This document shows, piece after piece, positions 17,448 to 25,552 of a DNA stretch of 64,000 bases; the first letter of the stretch is position 1; each line of letters opens with the position of its first letter. The stretch lies in contig JAZOAC010000166.1 in NCBI GenBank assembly GCA_045595285.1, forward strand, positions 1 to 64,000. The letters run 5' to 3'. The position numbers and the translations under genes were made by a program. The notes below the pieces were generated by a model, which worked only from the letters and a program-made list of their open reading frames with translations, had not been told where the DNA came from and searched no databases. Source of the stretch: UBA1731 sp045595285 (GTDB taxonomy: Bacteria; Verrucomicrobiota; Kiritimatiellia; RFP12; UBA1067).

Positions 17448-17536
17448 GTTTATATCAAGCCCAAAGTTATAAACAGTTATGCACAGACTTATAAACTTAT
17501 TGAGTTATAAACAGTTTATAATAACTTGTTTATAAC
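17448..17536. promoter_or_regulatory. Array of GTTATAAAC-type motifs containing a perfect DnaA box
   Basis: Nine-base motifs: GTTATAAAC (17466, 17504), CTTATAAAC (17488), GTTTATAAT (17514) and GTTTATAAC (17528), with GTTATGCAC at 17476 overlapping a consensus DnaA box TTATGCACA (17477-17485). The centres are 10-16 bases apart. It lies just upstream of the XRE gene and about 5.4 kb from oriC. It could be an operator for the XRE protein, a DnaA-titrating or regulatory site, or both. Confidence 0.5.
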
Positions 17537-17573
17537 TCTACCATCAGTTGATATCTTATCGATGCACAGTACA

Positions 17574-17713
17574 CATTGAGAATACGATTCGGACTAATTC
17601 TCAAAAAAACGATTTTTGATAAATATTAAAGAAACCTATTCTTAATTAAAGAATATTCATTTATTAATTCATTGCATGTTACATGAGAATTAGTCCGAAT
17701 CGTATTCTCAATG
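17574..17713. repeat. 30-bp perfect inverted repeat with 80-nt AT-rich loop (copies 2 and 3 of the dispersed element)
   Basis: The arms are 17574-17603 and 17684-17713 and are exactly complementary. Each contains the 25-base element GAGAATACGATTCGGACTAA plus TTCTC. The 80-base loop is AT-rich and holds a smaller pair ATTCTT/AAGAAT. The remaining intergenic sequence 17714-17920 shows no gene: a short direct repeat (GGTAACACTAGG around 17760) and GC-richer sequence before the SGNH hydrolase gene. Confidence 0.85.
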
Positions 17714-17920
17714 CATGAAGCAGTAGAATACGGCCGTAGATAACCATCATGATAACACTAGGGTAACACTAGGATGGTAATAGAATAGATAAGAGGTAAA
17801 AACTTGCCTATAGAGGCACTTGCAAAACTTGCCGTACTGGGTGAACGGGTAGGCTTGCCCGCCCAGAAATATCAACGGGCGAGACGTCCGTTGTCCCAGT
17901 GCTTTATGCAATTGCCCTGA

Positions 17921-18748
17921 TTACTTATTCTTGAAATCTGGAGGCAGAGAGCGGAGACGTGCCATAATGGTGTTGGCTATTCTCATGTGCCCGAGTCCAT
18001 TGGGATGGAGATTGTCTTTACCGTTTTCTCCTCCGTCCCGGAAATATTTGCCATATGCAGGATCGGCCGGATACAGTCCGGAATCCCGATAAAGGTCTAT
18101 AAGAGGGACACTCCAGATATCAGCAGCTTCACGGAGCACTTTTATGTAATCCTCCAGATAGTGTCCAAGCGCATTTGGAAAGCATTCAGATGGTTGAACA
18201 TTTGAATTTCCAAAATGGGCATATCCCCGGTGAAGCGGAGTCATAAGGACAATCTGCTGATCCGGAAAATTCCGCTTCAAATATTCCATTACGGTATTGA
18301 TGCGTCCCCTGAACGTTCCCATATTCTTTTCAAGATACCTTCTTGGCTGCCTGATTGTTACTCCTCGCCTGTTGACATCCTCCTCAACAATCCGATACCA
18401 GCTTCCAAGTGGTACTCCTGAATTGTAGTCGTTCGTCCCGAGAAATATGAGAATCGCATCAGGCTTATCCCCAAGTTCCGCCTTCATTTTCTGCGCCATC
18501 GGATAGATTCGATCCCATTGATATCCGCTTACGGCATATACATGGGGTTCTACACCATAGATATCCTGCATATATTTCCAGTACACGCCGTGCTTATGGC
18601 GGGACAACTGTGAAGGATCGGTTATCGAATCACCCAGATAGACAACTTTCTTTCCATTCCACGGATGTTTCTCAACATCGGCAAACGAATGAAAAGGAAT
18701 GGCCATTGCCGAAACGAGAGCAATGGACACGAAAGCAATGTAGCGCAT
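17921..18748 (-). CDS. Secreted SGNH/GDSL-family hydrolase
   Basis: A 275-residue exported esterase. It has a signal peptide at 1-23 (RYIAFVSIALVSAMAIPFHS). Block I is VVYLGDSITD with the nucleophile Ser, block III is LIFLGTNDYN with the oxyanion Asn, and block V is DNLHPNGLGH with the catalytic Asp-x-x-His. Such enzymes usually remove acetyl or acyl groups from polysaccharides. The start at 18748 is set by TTGGAG upstream. It lies 24 bases downstream of the rRNA methyltransferase, probably in the dnaN transcription unit by read-through. Confidence 0.87.
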   Translation of the reverse strand: MRYIAFVSIALVSAMAIPFHSFADVEKHPWNGKKVVYLGDSITDPSQLSRHKHGVYWKYMQDIYGVEPHVYAVSGYQWDRIYPMAQKMKAELGDKPDAILIFLGTNDYNSGVPLGSWYRIVEEDVNRRGVTIRQPRRYLEKNMGTFRGRINTVMEYLKRNFPDQQIVLMTPLHRGYAHFGNSNVQPSECFPNALGHYLEDYIKVLREAADIWSVPLIDLYRDSGLYPADPAYGKYFRDGGENGKDNLHPNGLGHMRIANTIMARLRSLPPDFKNK

Positions 18749-18772
18749 TGGTCGCTCCAATCTGAAACACAG

Positions 18773-20023
18773 TTACAGTTCGTACAGGAACAGGCGGCAA
18801 TCGATAGGACCGTTGTAGAACGGGACACGATGCCTGTATGTGAGATTCACTACGCGTGCAAGATCCGGATTGCCTGTGATGAGACCGCCTGTCATTCCCT
18901 TGCAATGGTCTGCAAGGAATTGTCCGATGCGGTCATACAACTGCTTGAGTTCCTCGGTATCGCCAAGGCGGATGCCATATTCCGGATTGAAGAATATCGT
19001 CGGGCGTCTATCATTTTCGCTTGAGGAATCGGCATCGCCAGACTTTCTCGAAAATTGCTGGACATCTGTTTCGGCAAAGTCACACGCAACAAAGGAAATC
19101 TTGTTGAACACCCCGGCGGCATGGGCATTTATCTGGGCATTCTGAATGGCCTCAGGTGAAATGTCCGTTGCAAGAATCGGCGGAATGTCCTTTTTCTCCC
19201 TAGACTCCGCTTCAAGCAGCATATCCTTGAAAATGAGTTCAGGGGAAACTCCAAATCTCTGACGCGGTGCGGCTAGCGGCGCCTTTTCCCCAGGGATTAT
19301 CTGATTGTATCCCTTTATTCCCATGAAACCGAAGTGGGCGCGAAGCGAACCAGGTGCACGGTTCATGGCCTTCATCGCAGCCTCGATTGCCGGAGTGCCG
19401 GAACCGCACATTGGAGAAATGAATGGTGATGTTCCATCCCACTCCATAGCGTCTATGCAGGCCGCCGCCAAGGTCTCCTGCATCGGAGCCGATCCGGGAA
19501 TCTTTCGATATCCGCGCTTCGAAAGCGGGGCACCAGACGTATCGAGGTATATTATGCCCGTGTCGCCGTTCCAGTGGAGGAACACGCTCGCACCGCGATC
19601 ATAATCACCGCCGGAATTGGGTCTGCGGCCAAGCTTGGAACGGATTCTGTCGACAACTGCATCCTTAAGAACCAGTGAAGGAAGCCGTGTATCGCGAACC
19701 GAACCGTTGTGGACAACCGATGACACGGTGAAATATCCATCCGCGTCAATGAGGTTTTCCCAGTCAATCGTCACGGCCTTGTCGTAAAGTTCGCGCACAT
19801 GGCGGCACTGACCGCGAAAAAGAGGAACAAGAACCCGATGCGCAGTACGAAGCCACAGATTCAGCTTGAGTACGTCACGAAGCGCACCGCGAACCACTAC
19901 GTAGTTTTCCGATTTGTCAATCGGCTCATATCCGAACGAACGAACCTCTTTCTCCGTCCATGGCGCAAGCGTCTTGGCGCAGGAGATGATGATCGGAAAA
20001 TCCCTGTCTTTCCAGATATTCAT
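18773..20023 (-). CDS. THUMP-domain class I 23S rRNA methyltransferase, RlmL-like
   Basis: A 416-residue protein with an N-terminal ferredoxin-like/THUMP RNA-binding part (ISCAKTLAPWTEKEVRSFGY) and a C-terminal Rossmann methyltransferase (SPFISPMCGSGTPAIEAAM for SAM binding; ILATDISPEAIQNAQINA). The catalytic motif is FFNPEYGIRLGD, where RlmL/YpsC proteins usually have NPPYG; the Glu substitution is notable. It should methylate the exocyclic amine of a guanine in 23S rRNA. The start at 20023 overlaps the dnaN stop by one base (TGATG), so translation is coupled to dnaN. Confidence 0.85.
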   Translation of the reverse strand: MNIWKDRDFPIIISCAKTLAPWTEKEVRSFGYEPIDKSENYVVVRGALRDVLKLNLWLRTAHRVLVPLFRGQCRHVRELYDKAVTIDWENLIDADGYFTVSSVVHNGSVRDTRLPSLVLKDAVVDRIRSKLGRRPNSGGDYDRGASVFLHWNGDTGIIYLDTSGAPLSKRGYRKIPGSAPMQETLAAACIDAMEWDGTSPFISPMCGSGTPAIEAAMKAMNRAPGSLRAHFGFMGIKGYNQIIPGEKAPLAAPRQRFGVSPELIFKDMLLEAESREKKDIPPILATDISPEAIQNAQINAHAAGVFNKISFVACDFAETDVQQFSRKSGDADSSSENDRRPTIFFNPEYGIRLGDTEELKQLYDRIGQFLADHCKGMTGGLITGNPDLARVVNLTYRHRVPFYNGPIDCRLFLYEL

Positions 20024-21117
20024 CAGTTGATGCGAAGCGGCATCATCACATAGAGGAAAGGAACCGAACACCGGATGACAGCCGGAGAAGATCCATTGTT
20101 CAGTTCTATCGTGATTTCATCCTCGTCGATTGCCTTGAGAGGATCCTTGACATAGGAAGGATTGAAGACGATCTCAATCCTCTCGCCACTGTACTTGATT
20201 GGCACAACGTCCTTTGCTTCACCGATGTCTGCCGCGACAGATGAGACGAGGAGCTGGTTGGAATCGAAAGTGAGGCGGGTGGAGGATGACTCCTCCATCA
20301 TCATGACGCTGGCGCGATCTATCGCATCGAGAAGAAGCTTGCGGTCAACCTCAATCTTCTGGCTGCAGCTCTGCGGAATTACCTGACGGTAGTTCGGATA
20401 TATCTCATCAAGAAGCTTGGAGTATATCTGGGTTTCACCGAGATTGAAGGCAACCTGCGTCTTTTCAATGGTGATCTTCACCTTACCATCGCCGGAAAGC
20501 GAGCGCTGAAGTTCTGACACCACCTTGGACGGAAGGATGATATCACGCTCTGCGGCGGCGGGGAACTCTATTTCATGCTCGACAAGCGCAAGACGGCGGC
20601 CGTCGGTGGCAACCATTGTCAGCTTTCCTTCCTTGAAGCTCATGAGAACGCCCTTGAGCGTCTTGCGCGTCTCATCCTGCGACACGGCATATGAGGTTTT
20701 CCTCAGCATTTCGCGGAGCGTCGCCTGGGGAAGCTCATACGCGAAGGCATCTTCCGTGGAAGGAAGAGCCGGAAAGTCCGCAACATTCATCCCTGAAAGC
20801 TTGAACGCCGCGCTCCCGGCGGAGATTCTTGCACGCTCCTGAAAATCAGTCTCGAGTTCCACAACTCCCTCTGCGCAAGAGGAGATCGTGCTGAACAGGA
20901 GTTTTACCGGCAGTGTGGTTGCGCCAGCCTCAACCACTTCGCATTCGACCGTTGACTTGATGGAAATATCAATGTCGGTCGTGATGAGACTTAGCTTACC
21001 ATCGCTTGCCTCGAGCATCGCGTTCTGAATAATCTGAAGGGAACCCTTTCCGGCTACAATGTTCTGTACCTTCTTGAGTCCTTCCATAAACTTAGAGCGG
21101 ATGATTTTTATCTTCAT
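20023..21117 (-). CDS. dnaN: DNA polymerase III beta sliding clamp
   Basis: A 364-residue clamp with the three-domain pattern: MKIKIIRSKFMEGLKKVQNIVAGKGSL at the N-terminus (described in two parts for length), VATDGRRLALVE in domain 2 and the C-terminal VLPLR-like tail VPFLYVMMPLRIN. It forms the ring that tethers polymerase III and other partners to DNA. It lies downstream of dnaA on the same strand with a 267-base gap, then is translationally coupled to the RlmL-like gene instead of recF. The ATG at 21117 is preceded by AAAGGGAG. Confidence 0.97.
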   Translation of the reverse strand: MKIKIIRSKFMEGLKKVQNIVAGKGSLQIIQNAMLEASDGKLSLITTDIDISIKSTVECEVVEAGATTLPVKLLFSTISSCAEGVVELETDFQERARISAGSAAFKLSGMNVADFPALPSTEDAFAYELPQATLREMLRKTSYAVSQDETRKTLKGVLMSFKEGKLTMVATDGRRLALVEHEIEFPAAAERDIILPSKVVSELQRSLSGDGKVKITIEKTQVAFNLGETQIYSKLLDEIYPNYRQVIPQSCSQKIEVDRKLLLDAIDRASVMMMEESSSTRLTFDSNQLLVSSVAADIGEAKDVVPIKYSGERIEIVFNPSYVKDPLKAIDEDEITIELNNGSSPAVIRCSVPFLYVMMPLRIN

Positions 21118-21384
21118 TTATAAAACTCCCTTTGGTTTCCTTAGGCGCGTATTGTACTCTATTAGTGGTTATTAAGTAAAGAACTTATTATTCTAATATT
21201 AGGGTTGTCCATAACTTGCATAACCCGTTTCCGACCCTATTTTCATTGGCTGAAACCGCGGTTTCACCTGTTCACTTCTTTTTGTCTTCGTGTCAGCTTC
21301 TTTTTGCTTCCCTTGAACCCTGTCGATTGCTGTTGACAAAACGCCCATTTGGCAACAGGTTCTGAACAGCCAATCGACATCTTG
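21118..21384. other. dnaA-dnaN intergenic region with degenerate DnaA boxes
   Basis: 267 bases without a gene. It is AT-rich next to dnaN and C/T-rich toward dnaA. Reversed near-consensus DnaA boxes are TTATGGACA (21206-21214, one mismatch) and TTATGCAAG just beside it (two mismatches). It could be an accessory origin element or dnaN promoter region; no clear -10 was identified. Confidence 0.4.
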
Positions 21385-22803
21385 TCAATAGAACAGTTCG
21401 GACGGCTTGCGGCCAAGCTGCTCCGTGATCTGCTCGATTGTCTTCTTCAGTTCGATTTCAACATCGATTCGCTTCTGGATCGTCTGCGTGCCGTGGACGA
21501 CAGTGGTGTGGTTGCGCTTGAATGCATTTGCAACCGTCGGGGTTGAGTTGCCCGTGAGCTTTCTGGCAAGGAACATTGCCACCTGCCTTGCGGTCGCCAG
21601 AGGCTGAGTTCGGTTGTTGGACTTGATGTCATCGTATGTAACGTCATATGTTGAGCATACAGCCTTGATGATCTCATCTATCGAAAGTCTTTTTATGATG
21701 ACTTCATCCTCTGCCAACTCCTTAAGGAGGGTGTGCGCTATCTGCTGATTTATCTCAATCTCCGGATTTGCATCCATGAATCTGATGATAAGATTAAGAG
21801 CCCCTTCCATAGCACGGACAGATGACTTGATGTTTTCGCCTATATATGTGAAAATCTCCTCTGGAATTCTGTGCCGGCAATTTTTGGCCTTGAGCTTAAG
21901 AATTGCGATGCGCGTCTCATACGAGGGAGATTCAATCTCAATCACCATGCCTTGCTGAAATCTCGTTATGAGACGCTCTTCCAGGTTACTCAGCCTTTTT
22001 GGAGGAACATCGCACGTCATGACAACCTGTTTTCCGTATGTCATGAGATTGCTGTATGTATTGAAGAATTCCTCCTGGAACTGTTCCTTGCCTCCAATGA
22101 ACTGAACGTCATCCAAAAGCAGGAGATCAATGTTCCGGTAGCGCTTCCTGAACGATTCCATATCCTTGTTTGACAGTGCATTGATGTATTCGTTCAGGAA
22201 TGTCTCGCTTGTGATGTAGCAGACGCTCTTTGAGGGGTCGCGCTGCATCACATGATGGCCGATGGCTTGCATGAGATGGGTTTTTCCGAGCCCGGATCCG
22301 CCCCAGATGAAGAAAGGATTGTTCGTGTTTCCGCCAGGCTCTTTTGCTATCGCATTTGCGATGGCGTATGCAAAGGAGTTCGACGGACCCCTTACGAAGT
22401 TTGCGAACGTATAGCCGGAATTGAGCGGAATAGTCGAGGCAAAGACGGATTTTCTCGTAATCTGCGGTTCCTCTGCCTGCTGCCTTCTCACTTCGTTTTG
22501 GCGTTTCTCGTCATCTATTCTTCTGGCAACCTCTGTGACCTTGAAGACTACTTCAACTTCTTGCGGGGCACCTGCCTTTATAAGTGCTATCCTAAGAGGT
22601 TCTGAATAGATTGATGCCATATAGTCGGCAGTATATTGATCGCTAACTCCTATGATGAATTTCTCGTTTTCTAGTTCGTGTGATGCGAACAGGGCTGCAT
22701 GGCGATCCCATCTGCTGACATCATCAACAGATGACAAAGAAGTTTTATATAGTGCCACCGCAAGGACCCAAAGATCGGCACGTGGCGTAATTTCTGTCTG
22801 CAT
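21385..22803 (-). CDS. dnaA: Chromosomal replication initiator DnaA
   Basis: A 472-residue AAA+ initiator. The domain order is normal: N-terminal domain I to about 85, a linker, then domain III starting NSGYTFANFVRGPSNSFAYA with Walker A WGGSGLGKTHLMQAIGHH and Walker B LLLLDDVQFIGGKE, and domain IV with the DNA-binding signature NHTTVVHGTQTI (usually DHTTVxHA). The start at 22803 is chosen because AAGGG stands seven bases upstream and the protein start matches the family. It binds the adjacent origin boxes, probably also autoregulating this promoter. Confidence 0.97.
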   Translation of the reverse strand: MQTEITPRADLWVLAVALYKTSLSSVDDVSRWDRHAALFASHELENEKFIIGVSDQYTADYMASIYSEPLRIALIKAGAPQEVEVVFKVTEVARRIDDEKRQNEVRRQQAEEPQITRKSVFASTIPLNSGYTFANFVRGPSNSFAYAIANAIAKEPGGNTNNPFFIWGGSGLGKTHLMQAIGHHVMQRDPSKSVCYITSETFLNEYINALSNKDMESFRKRYRNIDLLLLDDVQFIGGKEQFQEEFFNTYSNLMTYGKQVVMTCDVPPKRLSNLEERLITRFQQGMVIEIESPSYETRIAILKLKAKNCRHRIPEEIFTYIGENIKSSVRAMEGALNLIIRFMDANPEIEINQQIAHTLLKELAEDEVIIKRLSIDEIIKAVCSTYDVTYDDIKSNNRTQPLATARQVAMFLARKLTGNSTPTVANAFKRNHTTVVHGTQTIQKRIDVEIELKKTIEQITEQLGRKPSELFY

Positions 22804-23266
22804 TCCTTTACCCTTTTGCTTTTTTCCAACACATATTAAAACAGAACTGTCGATAAAACACAACGAGAAAAAAATACAAACAAGTAAACAAGTTATGCAC
22901 AGAAATCTGTTTATATTTTATATATAGATATTTTCCATTTTTATTTAAATTCATTCTATAAATCAACTATTTCATTTTATTAAAAAGTTATGCACAGTAT
23001 GAAGGCATGTTAAATACCAAATGCCAATGAAAGAATGACATAATTTCAGACATATGCATACACTATACGATACTTCTGTTCATAAATAGTTCATAAATGA
23101 CATCATTTTTGTATTGAAGTAATGACAATAGTTATCTATATCTTTTATTTAAAGAAATAATCTGAAAAAATGTAAGTTAACTATGTAAATACCTTACGCA
23201 TAACATTATCTACATAATTACAAAAAGGTGTTGATAAGAACATATGTTATGGTATAATGCAATCTT
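22804..23266. other. Chromosomal replication origin oriC
   Basis: A strongly AT-rich gap between divergent dnaA and mnmG. Two perfect DnaA boxes TTATGCACA lie on the plus strand at 22893-22901 and 22988-22996. Near-consensus boxes follow: TTATCTACA (about 23204) and the reverse of TTATCAACA (23228-23236). Between the perfect boxes lies a nearly pure A/T stretch (22911-22987), the probable unwinding element. An 11-base direct repeat GTTCATAAATA/G occupies 23078-23099. The dnaN-dnaA-oriC-mnmG order and the switch of gene orientation here support the assignment. Confidence 0.9.
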
Positions 23267-23267
23267 G
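23231..23267 (+). promoter_or_regulatory. mnmG promoter placed directly at the GTG start
   Basis: TTGATA (23231-23236), a 16-base spacer, and TATAAT (23253-23258) in the extended form TGGTATAAT. The GTG start at 23267 is eight bases after the hexamer, so the mRNA is predicted to be leaderless. No ribosome site is present. Confidence 0.65.
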
Positions 23268-25552
23268 TGAAAGAAATCATAGATATAATAGTTGTCGGTG
23301 GTGGTCATGCCGGTTCTGAAGCTGCCCTTGTGGCTGCCAGAATGGGGGCATCCACCCTTCTTATAACAGGCAAGAAGAGCGATATTGCCAAAATGCCATG
23401 TAATCCATCCATTGGAGGATTAGCCAAAAGTCATCTTGTCTATGAACTTGATGCACTTGGCGGTGAAATGGGATTCAACACGGACCAGACCGCCCTTCAG
23501 GAAAAAACATTGAATACCTCCCGCGGACCGGCTGTCCGAGCAACCAGAGCTCAATGCGACAAAAGACTATATTCGGAAAGAATGCAGAATGTCATATCAT
23601 CCCAACAGAACCTTGCTGTGCTTGAGGATGTTGTGACGGATATAGTCACAGATTTCTGTGAGAAAAAGTCTGACGTCATCATTTCAGATTCAGCAAAAGA
23701 CAAAATGCAGAATTCCAATGTGATCGACACTGATTCCGATCTGCCATTTGGAGAGTCAAATAATCGCAATGATGAAATGATGACCAATGACGTTAAGACA
23801 GAGAAAATAATGGATGAGAAATATTCTCAGCATATGATAAAGACAAGTGAAGAAACTACTTCACCTTCGGCAATCACCGAAGAAAAATACTTGAATGGCA
23901 TATTGAATACAGTAGGTAGAATGCCATTTACCGAGAATGATAAGATTTCAAGAAGAATAAGCGCTGTCGGAGTACGGACAGAATTTCATGGAGAATATAG
24001 GGCTAAAGCAATAATAGTGACCAGTGGAACCTCACTGCGCGGACGTATTTTCATCGGACATGAAGTTGAAGAATCAGGTGGAGACAATAGACCTGCCGCA
24101 AATATACTGTCTGAATCATTGAAAAAACTTGGTTTTGAACTTATTAGACTTAAGACAGGAACACCACCAAGATTGAAATCAACATCATGTGATTTCACTA
24201 AATGTGTTGAGCAAAGAGGCGAAATGCCGGCCCCATTGTTCAGTTTGAGATCTAAATGTTCCACATGGAACATTGAGCGAGACTCTGAAATATCAAATTC
24301 AACTCAAGCTTATGGATGTTCCACGTGGAACAATGAGGTAAAAAGACCTTTTCCGCTAGATTTCATCGATAAAACTTATGTCCATGTCGACCAGAAATGT
24401 TCCACGTGGAACAATGACATACTGAATGAAAACAATAATACTGTTTCTAAAGAAAACATAACGATGGGGTCCATGGATAATGGCTCAAAAGCGTCAAATA
24501 ATATATTTACAGATCAATGTTCCACATGGAACATTCCAAATATTTCTTGTTGGATGACTCATACGACACCTGAAACACATGAGATAATTCGTTCTCATTT
24601 GGCTGACTCTGCCTTATATGGCGGTCCCATTAAGGGAACTGGCGTGAGATACTGCCCATCGATTGAGGATAAGATTGTCAGGTTTAAGGATGCCAATCAA
24701 CATCATGTGATGCTTGAACCTGAGGATCTTGAGCAAAATGTCATATACCCAAATGGTTTATCTTGCTCATTGCCGCGTGAAGTTCAGAAACGAATGGTTA
24801 GATCGGTTCCAGGTTTGGAAAAGGCAGAGTTTCTGAAATACGCTTATGCAATTGAGTATGACGGCATTGATGCCCGTGAGTTGCGGCATACATTAGAATC
24901 AAAGCGAATATCTGGTCTTTTCTTTGCCGGGCAGGTAAACGGAACGACAGGATATGAAGAAGCTGCAGCTCAAGGCATCATGGCAGGAATAAATGCCGTT
25001 TTCATGGTTAGAGGTGAAGAGCCACTAGTACTGAGTCGACAGGATGCCTATATAGGTGTAATGATTGATGATTTGGTCACTAAGGGTACGGATGAACCTT
25101 ACAGAATGTTCACATCTCGTGCGGAACGTCGCCTGATATTACGTCAGGATAATGCACGCTACAGATTGATGCATGCAGCTGATCGCGTTGGAGTTTTGCC
25201 GGTAGAGATAAGAAAGGAAACCCATTATTTCAAAAAACTGATTGATGAGCATTTGCATGACAAAGACATTTCGATGCTACCGCCTGCAGTTGTCGAACAG
25301 ATTAATATTATGCGTCAGTACGAGGGCTACATCAAACAGGAGGAAGTTGCAGCGGAAAGGGCGAAGAGGGATGAAAATACCAGAATTCCTGATTGGCTGG
25401 ATTATGACAGATGCCCGGCGGTAAGGTTCGAGAGCAGGGAAAAGCTCAAGAAGTGGAAACCTGAAACGCTTGCCCAGGCATTGCGAATTCCAGGCGTCAA
25501 TCCTGCTGATGTTGCAGTGCTGTCTGTCATTATCCACCGCGGCCACCATTGA
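23267..25552 (+). CDS. mnmG: tRNA uridine-5-carboxymethylaminomethyl modification enzyme MnmG with two large insertions
   Basis: The FAD-binding partner of MnmE, which modifies the wobble uridine of several tRNAs. The Rossmann motif VVGGGHAGSEAA, CNPSIGGLAKSHLV, GPAVRATRAQCD, RLKTGTPPR, CPSIEDKIVRF and NGTTGYEEAAAQG are all conserved. The length is 761 against about 620-630. The excess is two low-complexity insertions, about residues 130-228 (rich in D, S, K, N, E) and about 328-424. The second holds CSTWN four times (331, 351, 378, 418), each encoded by a parS-like 16-mer. Core motifs flank both insertions undisturbed, so the enzyme is probably active with two surface loops. The start is GTG, without a ribosome site. 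Confidence 0.95.
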   Translation: MKEIIDIIVVGGGHAGSEAALVAARMGASTLLITGKKSDIAKMPCNPSIGGLAKSHLVYELDALGGEMGFNTDQTALQEKTLNTSRGPAVRATRAQCDKRLYSERMQNVISSQQNLAVLEDVVTDIVTDFCEKKSDVIISDSAKDKMQNSNVIDTDSDLPFGESNNRNDEMMTNDVKTEKIMDEKYSQHMIKTSEETTSPSAITEEKYLNGILNTVGRMPFTENDKISRRISAVGVRTEFHGEYRAKAIIVTSGTSLRGRIFIGHEVEESGGDNRPAANILSESLKKLGFELIRLKTGTPPRLKSTSCDFTKCVEQRGEMPAPLFSLRSKCSTWNIERDSEISNSTQAYGCSTWNNEVKRPFPLDFIDKTYVHVDQKCSTWNNDILNENNNTVSKENITMGSMDNGSKASNNIFTDQCSTWNIPNISCWMTHTTPETHEIIRSHLADSALYGGPIKGTGVRYCPSIEDKIVRFKDANQHHVMLEPEDLEQNVIYPNGLSCSLPREVQKRMVRSVPGLEKAEFLKYAYAIEYDGIDARELRHTLESKRISGLFFAGQVNGTTGYEEAAAQGIMAGINAVFMVRGEEPLVLSRQDAYIGVMIDDLVTKGTDEPYRMFTSRAERRLILRQDNARYRLMHAADRVGVLPVEIRKETHYFKKLIDEHLHDKDISMLPPAVVEQINIMRQYEGYIKQEEVAAERAKRDENTRIPDWLDYDRCPAVRFESREKLKKWKPETLAQALRIPGVNPADVAVLSVIIHRGHH
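24257..24272. other. parS-like centromere site 1
   Basis: TGTTCCACATGGAACA, one central mismatch from the palindrome TGTTCCACGTGGAACA and from the general ParB site TGTTnCACGTGnAACA. It lies in frame in mnmG and encodes CSTWN (331-335). Confidence 0.8.
24317..24332. other. parS-like centromere site 2
   Basis: TGTTCCACGTGGAACA, a perfect 16-base palindrome fitting the ParB consensus. It begins 60 bases after site 1 and encodes CSTWN (351-355) of MnmG. Confidence 0.88.
24398..24413. other. parS-like centromere site 3
   Basis: TGTTCCACGTGGAACA, a perfect palindrome identical to site 2, 81 bases further on. It encodes CSTWN (378-382). Confidence 0.88.
24518..24533. other. parS-like centromere site 4
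   Basis: TGTTCCACATGGAACA, identical to site 1, 120 bases after site 3. It encodes CSTWN (418-422). The outer two sites carry CACATG and the inner two CACGTG, a synonymous ACA/ACG difference. Confidence 0.8.

Noticed and set aside
23654..24540. MnmG insertions considered as inteins
   Set aside because: No Cys/Ser splice junction with terminal His-Asn, no HINT or homing-endonuclease motifs, and far too short and low in complexity.
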